NCBI RefSeq assembly: GCF_001625575.1
Contig: NZ_AUXV01000016.1
Coordinates: forward strand, 58,646-122,645
Direction of reading: 5' to 3'
DNA from: Pseudoalteromonas luteoviolacea S2607
GTDB taxonomy: Bacteria; Pseudomonadota; Gammaproteobacteria; Enterobacterales; Alteromonadaceae
Length of the DNA stretch: 64,000 nucleotides
Shown: positions 19,782-27,210 of the stretch, in pieces
How positions within the stretch are numbered: position 1 is the stretch's first letter
Layout: every line of letters begins with the position of its first letter
The notes under the pieces: model-generated
The model's input: only the letters and a program-made list of their open reading frames with translations
Databases searched by the model: none
What the model was told of the DNA's origin: nothing
Program-made: the position numbers and the translations under genes

Positions 19782-22700
19782 ATGATTGAATCTATCATTA
19801 GGTGGTCACTGGTCAATCGCTTTTTTGTTTTGCTGGTTACGGCAATGGTGGCAATTGGCGGTGTATATTCGCTTAAAAACACCCCTGTTGACGCTATCCC
19901 GGATCTATCTGACGTTCAAGTGATTGTCAAAACGAGCTATCCAGGTCAAGCACCTCAAGTTGTGCAAGATCAAGTTACTTTTCCATTGACGACGGCCATG
20001 CTTTCGGTGCCTGGCGCTAGAACTGTGCGAGGCTTTTCCTTTTTTGGAGACTCCTACGTCTATATTATTTTCGATGATGACACTGATTTATACTGGGCAC
20101 GCAGTCGAGTTTTAGAGTATTTGAGCCAAGTCTCTGCAAGCTTACCCGAAACAGCAAAACCACAGTTAGGGCCAGATGCTACAGGTGTGGGTTGGGTTTA
20201 TATCTATGCGCTAACAGATCGAACCGGTCAGCACGACATTAGTCAGCTGCGCAGTATTCAAGATTGGTTTTTAAAATATGAATTGCAAACTGTAGAGGGC
20301 GTTTCTGAGGTCGCTGCGGTGGGCGGAATGGTTAAGCAATATCAAGTAGAAGTTAATCCTGACAAACTTCGGGCTTACGATATACCTCTCAGTCTGATTG
20401 AAGTGGCTTTAAAACAAGGGAACAGAGAAACGGGCGCTTCGGTGGTCGAAATGGCGGAAGCTGAGTATATGGTGACTGCGACGGGATACATACAATCAAT
20501 TGAAGATATAGAGGCGATCCCACTGGGCATTAATAGTAAAGGGACACCTCTAACAATTGGGGATGTCGCAAATGTGCAAATAGGACCACAAATGCGACGA
20601 GGGATTGCAGAGCTGAACGGTCAAGGTGAAGTTGTAGGTGGCATCGTAGTGATGCGCTTTGGCGAGAATGCGCAGCAGACAATAGAAGGTGTTAAAGAAA
20701 AGCTTGCATCACTTAAAAATTCATTGCCTGCGGGTGTGGAGGTTGTACCGGTGTATGACCGATCTCAACTTATTGAAAGGGCTGTTGATAATCTATGGAG
20801 TAAGTTGCTGGAAGAGCTGGCTGTAGTTGCTTTGGTTTGCGTGGTGTTTTTATTCCATCTACGCTCATCAATTGTGGCTGTCGTGACATTGCCGCTTGGG
20901 ATCTTAGCCTCTTTTATCATTATGCATTTGCAAGGTATCAATGCCAATATCATGTCTCTGGGTGGCATTGCAATTGCTATTGGCGCTATGACAGATGGTG
21001 CAATTGTCATGATAGAAAATATGCATAAGCATATGGAAAAGACGCCTTTAACCGATGAAAACCGTTGGCAGATCGTAGCAAAGGCAGCTTCTGAAGTGGG
21101 TCCCGCGCTATTTTTTAGTTTGCTAATAATCACAGTATCGTTTTTACCAGTATTTATTCTGGAAGCACAAGAGGGCAGAATGTTTGCTCCATTGGCTTAT
21201 ACGAAAACCTATGCCATGGCCGCCTCAGCTGGGCTTGCGATTACCTTGGTGCCTGTTTTGATGGGGTACTTCATCCGTGGCAAAGTGGTGTCGCAAGATA
21301 AAAACCCGCTTAATAAATTTTTAATTGCCCTGTATATGCCTGTGCTCAGGCAAGTAATGCGGTTTCCTAAAATTACGATTGCGGCAGCATCATTGATCAC
21401 GATTGTGGGTTTTTATCCCGTCAATAAAATTGGTAGTGAGTTCATCCCGCCATTAGATGAAGGAGATTTGATGTATATGCCAACCACTTACCCCGGTATT
21501 TCGATTGGCAAGGCACGAGAGCTGTTGCAACAAACGGATAAACTGATTCGCACGGTGCCGGAGGTTGAAAATGTATTTGGTAAAGTGGGGCGTGCGGAAA
21601 CGGCGACGGACCCAGCACCCCTGACGATGATAGAAACCTTTATCCAGCTCAAGCCTCGATCGCAGTGGCGAGATGGCATGACGACCGAAAGCCTGAAAGC
21701 CGAACTAGATCAATTGGTGAACTTTCCCGGTGTAACCAATGCTTGGGTAATGCCGATAAAAACACGGATAGATATGTTGGCGACGGGTATAAAAACGCCG
21801 GTTGGAATTAAAGTCGCGGGCCCTGATTTAGATGTAATTCAAGAAATTGGTCAGCACATTGAACGTATTTTACCCAATGTTAAAGGAACTGCATCGGTGT
21901 ACTCTGAGCGTGTTGCTGGTGGACGCTATATAAAAGTGGATATCTCTCGGGAAAAAGCGAGCCGCTTTGGGTTAAATATAGCGGACGTGCAGCAAGTTGT
22001 CTCTACGGCAATTGGCGGGGTGAATGTAACCCAAACGGTTGAGGGTCAAGAACGCTACCCTGTTAACCTAAGGTACCCGCAAGACTATCGAGATTCACCT
22101 GAGCAACTGGCGAGGTTACCGGTGATAACGCCTTCTGGGCAGCGTATTGCTTTGGGTGACGTCGCGAATATATACATTGAAAATGGCCCGCCAGGCATAA
22201 AGAGCGAAAATGCGCGTATAAATGGGTGGACGTTTATTGATATAGAAGGCGTTGATATCGGCAGCTATGTCAGCGATGCAAAAGCTTACTTAGCATCTGA
22301 GCTTGACTTACCTACGGGGTATTCAATTACATGGGCAGGTCAATATGAATACATGGAAAGAGCAAAAGAAAAGCTCTCTTACGTACTGCCACTCACTTTG
22401 GCTATCATTGTAATACTTCTTTACATGAATTTTAGAGCCATCAGTGAGGTTGCCGTTATCATCGTAACGCTACCTGTGGCATTGATAGGTGGGTTATGGC
22501 TCATGTATATAGAGGGGTTTAATTTTTCTGTTGCTGCGGGGGTAGGGTTTATTGCATTAGCAGGCGTCGCAGTCGAAATTGGCGTGATTATGTTGGTGTA
22601 TTTAAATCAAGCTTTGAGCGAGTTAAAGGAGCGCGCCCAAAGCACATCCATGCCTATTTCAACGGCGCAGTATAACCAAGCGCTGTTAAATGGCGCTGGT

Positions 22701-22931
22701 TTACGTGTAAGGCCTGTGATGATGACAGTCGCCACGATTATTATTGGCTTATTACCCATTCTTTATGGGGCGGGCGCGGGCTCTGAGGTCATGAGTCGAA
22801 TAGCGGCGCCTATGGTTGGGGGAATGAGTAGTGCCGTTTTACTGACGCTCATTGTGTTACCTGCTGTGTATAACTTACTTAAACGTGGTGAGGTCGCGCG
22901 GTTTAATCAAACGATTTCTTCGGCAAAGTAA
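19782..22931 (+). CDS. cusA: Cu(I)/Ag(I)-exporting RND pump CusA
   Basis: 1049 residues, the HME-RND size. Inner-membrane proton-driven pump that expels Cu(I)/Ag(I) through CusB. The transmembrane proton relay motif GAMTDGAIVMIEN has Asp405, the same number as in E. coli. The periplasmic three-methionine site is present as M566, M616 and M665, matching E. coli CusA M573, M623 and M672 with a constant offset of 7. This argues for Cu/Ag rather than Zn/Co/Cd. No CusC outer-membrane partner lies in the cluster. Ends before a hairpin. Confidence 0.95.
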   Translation: MIESIIRWSLVNRFFVLLVTAMVAIGGVYSLKNTPVDAIPDLSDVQVIVKTSYPGQAPQVVQDQVTFPLTTAMLSVPGARTVRGFSFFGDSYVYIIFDDDTDLYWARSRVLEYLSQVSASLPETAKPQLGPDATGVGWVYIYALTDRTGQHDISQLRSIQDWFLKYELQTVEGVSEVAAVGGMVKQYQVEVNPDKLRAYDIPLSLIEVALKQGNRETGASVVEMAEAEYMVTATGYIQSIEDIEAIPLGINSKGTPLTIGDVANVQIGPQMRRGIAELNGQGEVVGGIVVMRFGENAQQTIEGVKEKLASLKNSLPAGVEVVPVYDRSQLIERAVDNLWSKLLEELAVVALVCVVFLFHLRSSIVAVVTLPLGILASFIIMHLQGINANIMSLGGIAIAIGAMTDGAIVMIENMHKHMEKTPLTDENRWQIVAKAASEVGPALFFSLLIITVSFLPVFILEAQEGRMFAPLAYTKTYAMAASAGLAITLVPVLMGYFIRGKVVSQDKNPLNKFLIALYMPVLRQVMRFPKITIAAASLITIVGFYPVNKIGSEFIPPLDEGDLMYMPTTYPGISIGKARELLQQTDKLIRTVPEVENVFGKVGRAETATDPAPLTMIETFIQLKPRSQWRDGMTTESLKAELDQLVNFPGVTNAWVMPIKTRIDMLATGIKTPVGIKVAGPDLDVIQEIGQHIERILPNVKGTASVYSERVAGGRYIKVDISREKASRFGLNIADVQQVVSTAIGGVNVTQTVEGQERYPVNLRYPQDYRDSPEQLARLPVITPSGQRIALGDVANIYIENGPPGIKSENARINGWTFIDIEGVDIGSYVSDAKAYLASELDLPTGYSITWAGQYEYMERAKEKLSYVLPLTLAIIVILLYMNFRAISEVAVIIVTLPVALIGGLWLMYIEGFNFSVAAGVGFIALAGVAVEIGVIMLVYLNQALSELKERAQSTSMPISTAQYNQALLNGAGLRVRPVMMTVATIIIGLLPILYGAGAGSEVMSRIAAPMVGGMSSAVLLTLIVLPAVYNLLKRGEVARFNQTISSAK

Positions 22932-22941
22932 AACAAATTAT

Positions 22942-22970
22942 AGAGGGAATGCCATTATGGCATTCCCTCT
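22942..22970. terminator. Bidirectional hairpin terminator between cusA and the minus-strand peptide gene
   Basis: Perfect 12-13 base stem AGAGGGAATGCC / GGCATTCCCTCT with a short ATTAT-type loop. T runs on either side are weak, but the position between two convergent stops supports a terminator. Confidence 0.7.
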
Positions 22971-22980
22971 AATATTCATT

Positions 22981-23174
22981 TTAAAACTCAGCGGGACAAT
23001 CTTGCTCGCGAGCAGTAAAGCAGCCGCTATTGTTTTCAGCGGCGATGCAAGCCGCATTGCCAAACGTAGGGCACATGTCTGGCTCTCCACCAGCAATACG
23101 CTTGGTGACTCCTGGATCCATTTTTTTATCGTTAGAAAGACGTTTTAGCGTATTTTTTTGATGGATAGTTTCAT
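22981..23174 (-). pseudogene. Frameshifted small peptide gene with Gly-Gly leader and four-Cys core
   Basis: The minus-strand ATG at 23174 follows an AAGGA ribosome site, but the frame stops after 9 codons just beyond a run of seven A (23153-23159). One extra A would give a 64-residue peptide: MKLSIKK leader, LKRLSNDKK, then RIAGG followed by a core with four Cys (MCPTFGNAAC ... SGCF ... QDCPAEF). The length (194 bases) is exactly one short of an open frame. This is the look of double-glycine-leader secreted peptides common in Alteromonadales. It may be a true pseudogene, a phase-variable gene or a sequencing error. No modification enzyme lies nearby. Confidence 0.6.
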
Positions 23175-23415
23175 TTTATTTTCCTTATGACTTGATTGTA
23201 ATTCCTAAATTAATTTATCAGTTGCTTTTAAATATGTTAGCTGCTTTGTTTTTATTTATTGGAATTTAATATTCTTGCGGGGTAGATTGAAGTGACGTGG
23301 AAAAGTTAAATGCTCATTTACTTTAAATAAACGCATACGGACATTGTGGTTTCGCTCTCTGAGGCAGTGTATGATAGCGCTCAGTACAGTTTAGATTAGT
23401 GATAGGGTTACATAA

Positions 23416-24267
23416 ATGAAGCAATACTTGGACTTATGCCAGCGTATCGTAGACGAGGGTAAATGGGTAGAGAACACCAGAACTGGTAAAAGATGCCTCA
23501 CTGTGATTAATGCCGACCTTACCTATCATGTTGATAAAAACGAATTTCCATTAGTGACCACGCGAAAAAGTTACTGGAAAGCTGCGATTGCGGAATTACT
23601 TGGTTATCTGCGTGGTTATGACAGTGCTGCACAATTCAGAGAGATTGGCTGTAACACATGGAATGCCAATGCAAATGACAACCAAGACTGGTTAAATAAC
23701 CCGAATCGAAAAGGTGAAGATGATATGGGGTTTGTTTATGGTGCCGTTGCCAGAAACTATCCTAAACCAGACGGTGGCAGTGTAGATTTAGTCAAGCAAG
23801 TAATTGATGACTTGTCTAAAGGTATCGATAACAGAGGTGAGATAATTACCTTTTATCATCCTGGTTCTTTTCATCTCGGCTGCTTACGTCCTTGTATGTT
23901 CCAGCATCAATTTTCGATTCTAGATGGAGTGTTATATCTAAATAGCTATCAGCGTAGCCAAGATGTGCCGCTAGGCGGTAACTTCAATGCGATTCAAGTA
24001 TTTACTTTGCTAAAGCTGGTTGCACAAATTACCGGACTTAAACCTGGCAAGGCATTTCATAAGATCGTTAATGCACATATTTATGAAGATCAGCTGGAGC
24101 TAATGCGTGATGTACAATTGAAACGTGCACCATTTGAATCACCTCAGTTACATATTAACCCTGATATCAAGACATTTGAGGACTTGGAAACATGGGTTAC
24201 TTTGGATGACTTTGAAGTGACTAACTACCAACATCACGACGCGATTCAATATCCATTCTCTGTATAA
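23416..24267 (+). CDS. thyA: Thymidylate synthase
   Basis: 283 residues, the length of the Vibrio-type ThyA. Methylates dUMP to dTMP with methylene-tetrahydrofolate. The nucleophile is C160 in [10 protein letters not shown]; the dUMP-phosphate motif reads [13 protein letters not shown] (Arg, Ser, Asp and Asn kept; the usual Cys after Ser is Gln). [10 protein letters not shown] and the C-terminal PFSV are intact. Separated from lgt by the copper cluster. Terminator directly downstream. Confidence 0.95.
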   Translation: MKQYLDLCQRIVDEGKWVENTRTGKRCLTVINADLTYHVDKNEFPLVTTRKSYWKAAIAELLGYLRGYDSAAQFREIGCNTWNANANDNQDWLNNPNRKGEDDMGFVYGAVARNYPKPDGGSVDLVKQVIDDLSKGIDNRGEIITFYHPGSFHLGCLRPCMFQHQFSILDGVLYLNSYQRSQDVPLGGNFNAIQVFTLLKLVAQITGLKPGKAFHKIVNAHIYEDQLELMRDVQLKRAPFESPQLHINPDIKTFEDLETWVTLDDFEVTNYQHHDAIQYPFSV

Positions 24268-24274
24268 TGAACTC

Positions 24275-24306
24275 AAAAAAGCAGCACCCAGTGCTGCTTT
24301 TTTGAT
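24275..24306 (+). terminator. Terminator of thyA
   Basis: Hairpin AGCAGCAC / GTGCTGCT with a CCA loop, A6 before and T6 after, starting 7 bases past the thyA stop. Confidence 0.92.
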
Positions 24307-24499
24307 CTTGATAGTTCCTGCAATAAATACAAATATAGCGTGCTGTTTTCCACTCAAAAGCATACTTTTAGATTGTTTTTTAAACAAAAGATAAGAGTTT
24401 TATCCTTTTTTATGGACAATTAAGTATTTTTTAGTCAGTCTAAAGGCCTATTTTAAGACGGACATGTCATATCAATTAATTTAGTTTGGGTCTTGCAGT

Positions 24500-25123
24500 A
24501 TGCCTACCACTTTGTGGCCAAAAAAACTTTTGTCAGTATTACCTTTGTTAGGGTTATTTGGCTGTGCAAATACGGAGCTTTCACTAGAAGAAAAAATAGC
24601 ACAGCAAGAAGCAATACATGCGCATAAAAGTATGATTGCCTCTTATGATAAAAACAAAGCGAGTATTGAGCGCCTTGCGCAAATGGAGGGGGACTTAAAT
24701 CAGCTACTTGCCATTTTATCAGCACAAGCTGAAGTGACGACGGTGCAAAACCATCTGAGTCCAACGCAGGAAACAACAATTCACACGGCAACAGAGCGTA
24801 CTGAGTCACAGTCAAATGAAATGCACACAGCAACGACTTCAAACAGCGTGATTGAAGCGGATGTGACTACCCCAGAATTAGTACTGGGCATTCATATGAA
24901 ACGTGAACGCGCTTTAAGTCAGGTTGAACATATTGATAAGCGACTAAATAAGGTTAGGCAGCAATACCACCTAGTATTTAACTCCGTGCATGCTCAAATG
25001 ATTGAACCGAGCGATGAGCAACACCTTTACTATGTAACTGCAAAAGGCTTTACCTCAATAGAGGAGGCCAAAGTATTTTGCAAGGCGATGGTAAATATCG
25101 CAAAAAGATGTACCTATTTATAA
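24500..25123 (+). CDS. Lipoprotein of unknown function, possible SPOR-like C-terminus
   Basis: 207 residues with a lipobox (LFGC, Cys22). A Glu/Lys/Gln-rich helical part (25-75) and a Thr/Glu-rich linker (80-130) precede a second helical segment. The last 33 residues (HLYYVTAKGFTSIEEAKVFC and on) loosely resemble the strand-helix pattern of SPOR peptidoglycan-binding domains, but the match is weak. It precedes the fimbrial operon by 160 bases; whether it belongs with it is unclear. Confidence 0.6.
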   Translation: MPTTLWPKKLLSVLPLLGLFGCANTELSLEEKIAQQEAIHAHKSMIASYDKNKASIERLAQMEGDLNQLLAILSAQAEVTTVQNHLSPTQETTIHTATERTESQSNEMHTATTSNSVIEADVTTPELVLGIHMKRERALSQVEHIDKRLNKVRQQYHLVFNSVHAQMIEPSDEQHLYYVTAKGFTSIEEAKVFCKAMVNIAKRCTYL

Positions 25124-25174
25124 TACATATGTAAATTTAATTCTCCGAGTATAGCTGGGCAAGCTGTGTTGGAG

Positions 25175-25200
25175 CCAAAGAAGGAGCTTTGGGTATTTTT
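25175..25200 (+). terminator. Weak terminator candidate before fimbrial operon
   Basis: CCAAAG / CTTTGG stem with an AAGGAG loop followed by GTATTTTTTAG. The short stem makes it tentative. Confidence 0.35.
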
Positions 25201-25285
25201 TAGAGCTAATGCTCTTATTTGTTTGGCAAGAGAAGTAATTTCTTTATCACAACTTCTTCCACAGTGGTTTTAAAAGGATAACACA

Positions 25286-25879
25286 ATGAAAAACAAGACT
25301 AGAAAAATAGCCCTTGTGACCGCTTTAGCTGCGGTGACATTAACCTCTCATGCGGGTGAGCAAAGAACATTTGAAGCGAAAGTTACCGTAAAAAATGCGT
25401 TTGAATTAGAGAAGCAATCAGATCTATTATTTGGCACAATCCGAGCGAGAGCAGATACTACGGGCTCAGATACTGCGACTTTGGTAATTCCAGCCGATAC
25501 TGGCAAAGCCGCCAGTGTAACGTCTACGAATATTAGCAATGCTGAGATTTCTATTTTAGAAGCTGGGGCGCCTGCGCAGTTTAAGATCTCTGGCGTTGTC
25601 CCTTTTGCAACCTTGACCATTACCGATCCTGTGGAAACAAATATTGTCTTAGCGGGCGGCAATCCTAATGCGGCGGGTTTTACGATGGACACCTTTACTT
25701 ATTACATCGAGACTGGTGCGCTGAGCAAACAAGACGTTACGGGTAATAAAATTCAGGTGGATGACAAAGGCGAAGCACTTTTCAATATTGGTGCAACACT
25801 TAAAACGACCACTGGTGGCACTGCCAATTACTTGGATGGTAGCTATAGCGGCACTTTTACCATTGAAGTAAGTTACTAG
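25286..25879 (+). CDS. DUF4402 fimbrial subunit-like protein 1
   Basis: 197 residues, signal peptide 1-23 (SHA/GEQ). The all-beta mature protein (VKNAFELEKQSDLLFGTI, ending YLDGSYSGTFTIEVSY) has the DUF4402 hallmarks: an early strand reading L.FG.I and a C-terminal Y.DG.Y.G.....VSY, like alternative chaperone-usher pilins. Good ribosome site (AAAAGGAT) 6 bases before ATG. Abundant-subunit role is inferred from first position in the operon. Confidence 0.8.
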   Translation: MKNKTRKIALVTALAAVTLTSHAGEQRTFEAKVTVKNAFELEKQSDLLFGTIRARADTTGSDTATLVIPADTGKAASVTSTNISNAEISILEAGAPAQFKISGVVPFATLTITDPVETNIVLAGGNPNAAGFTMDTFTYYIETGALSKQDVTGNKIQVDDKGEALFNIGATLKTTTGGTANYLDGSYSGTFTIEVSY

Positions 25880-25891
25880 GTTACTACTGCT

Positions 25892-26389
25892 TTGAAATAT
25901 GCCTTAAGCAAAGAGAGTTTCAATACATTAGCTGGGCTCATGGCATTATTGATTGGACTCGGTATTGCACCTAGTTTCTATAGCTATGCGAGCATTGTTA
26001 TTGAACGGCCTTTAAACTTTGGCACTATTTTGATCTCAAATCATGCTGAAGTTGGCCGTGTGCAAATACGAGCCAACGGGCAAAATACAACTAATGGACC
26101 GGTGCATTTAGTGTCGGGAGCACATGCGGCAAGTATTGTATTGTCGGCTCTACCTGCGCAAACCAATATTGCTATCAGCACTCTTATCATTAACCCTCAT
26201 ATGTCTCACAGTAATTTGGCCATCTCGGGTATCAATCTAACTCACTTGGAACATGTGGACCGAGTGTTTAGTGACACGCTTGGTAATGCACAATTTGAGG
26301 TGGGAGGTACGATTGAGATAAAAAGCAGCCCCAATCAATATCCGGATGGCACATACCGAGTGTGGGCGAGCATAGAAGTGAGTTATTAG
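25892..26389 (+). CDS. DUF4402 fimbrial subunit-like protein 2
   Basis: 165 residues from a TTG start 12 bases after the first subunit; the start is uncertain because no clear ribosome site precedes it. A hydrophobic signal segment (to about residue 33, YSYA/S) and the same C-terminal pattern (YPDGTYRVWASIEVSY) and LNFGTI strand mark it as a second, shorter DUF4402 protein, perhaps the tip or minor subunit. Confidence 0.72.
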   Translation: MKYALSKESFNTLAGLMALLIGLGIAPSFYSYASIVIERPLNFGTILISNHAEVGRVQIRANGQNTTNGPVHLVSGAHAASIVLSALPAQTNIAISTLIINPHMSHSNLAISGINLTHLEHVDRVFSDTLGNAQFEVGGTIEIKSSPNQYPDGTYRVWASIEVSY

Positions 26390-26395
26390 TCATTT

Positions 26396-27202
26396 ATGAA
26401 AAATCTGTTTTTAGTTATAGGCCTGTCGTTAATTGGCCTTGTGAGTAATGTTGTCAACGCAAGCTTGATGATATCTCCTACTCGAGTTGTTTTTGATGAA
26501 CGCCAGCGCACAGCCAAGGTTTATTTGATTAATAACAGTCAAGAGGAAAAAACATACCGCTTGGGTTGGAAAGAAAAACATGCTTTGCCTAGCGGTGGAT
26601 ACCGAGATTTAACTGCCGATGAAGTGGGGCCTTGGCGTTTGAGTCATTTAATTAGAATGACGCCTAAGCAAATTCATTTAGCTCCCGGAGAAAGACAACT
26701 AGTAAAATTAGCACTGAGACGTAAACAGGGAATGGCACAGGGGGAGTATCGCTCTCATCTATTTTTTCAAGCGCTACCAACAGAGAAGAATGTGGCCTCG
26801 AAAGCAATCGGCATTAACCTGAATATGATTCTGAGTTATAGCATTCCCGTTTTATACCGTAAGCAAACCGTCTTACCAAAAGTAACGTTAAGTGATGCCC
26901 AAATCGTGGAGAATGACTCAGGAAAACAAGTCATTAAGCTAAAAATGGACCGTTTAGGGAACGCCAGTACATTTGGCAAAATTCAAGTGGATTGGAAGGG
27001 GGGAGATGAACAACCATGGCAGCGTGTGTCTGTGGCCAATAACTTTGCAATTTATCCTGAGGTAGAAAGTGCGTCGGTTGAGCTTAATGTACTGACTGAG
27101 CAAACGCTGCAAAATGCGGGGCAGCTCAAAGTAACCTATACAGGTCAGGAAGAGTATGTTGACAAGGAATTTGTTAAAAAGATTTTTGTTCTGACGCCTT
27201 AA
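26396..27202 (+). CDS. Periplasmic fimbrial chaperone (PapD-like)
   Basis: 268 residues, signal peptide 1-22 (VNA/S). The PapD-like N-domain shows SLMISPTRVVFDERQRTAKVYLINN, the WR..P....L.PG.RQLVKLALRR pattern with basic cleft residues, and a second Ig-like domain. It holds pilus subunits until delivery to the usher. Starts 6 bases after the second subunit. Confidence 0.85.
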   Translation: MKNLFLVIGLSLIGLVSNVVNASLMISPTRVVFDERQRTAKVYLINNSQEEKTYRLGWKEKHALPSGGYRDLTADEVGPWRLSHLIRMTPKQIHLAPGERQLVKLALRRKQGMAQGEYRSHLFFQALPTEKNVASKAIGINLNMILSYSIPVLYRKQTVLPKVTLSDAQIVENDSGKQVIKLKMDRLGNASTFGKIQVDWKGGDEQPWQRVSVANNFAIYPEVESASVELNVLTEQTLQNAGQLKVTYTGQEEYVDKEFVKKIFVLTP

Positions 27203-27210
27203 TTTTAGGT

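Noticed and set aside
20765..21133. 122-codon minus-strand frame inside cusA
   Set aside because: Antisense of a transmembrane region of cusA; no start signal, and cusA is intact with all metal-site residues.
22852..23148. 98-codon plus-strand frame downstream of cusA
   Set aside because: Starts inside cusA and crosses a terminator hairpin; the opposite strand has the better-supported peptide frame.
23416..24267. thyA as an unusual phage-type hydroxymethylase because of RSQD
   Set aside because: Catalytic Cys, Arg, Ser, Asp and the Asn that selects dUMP are in place; the changed residue is not essential, and length and ends match Vibrio-type ThyA.
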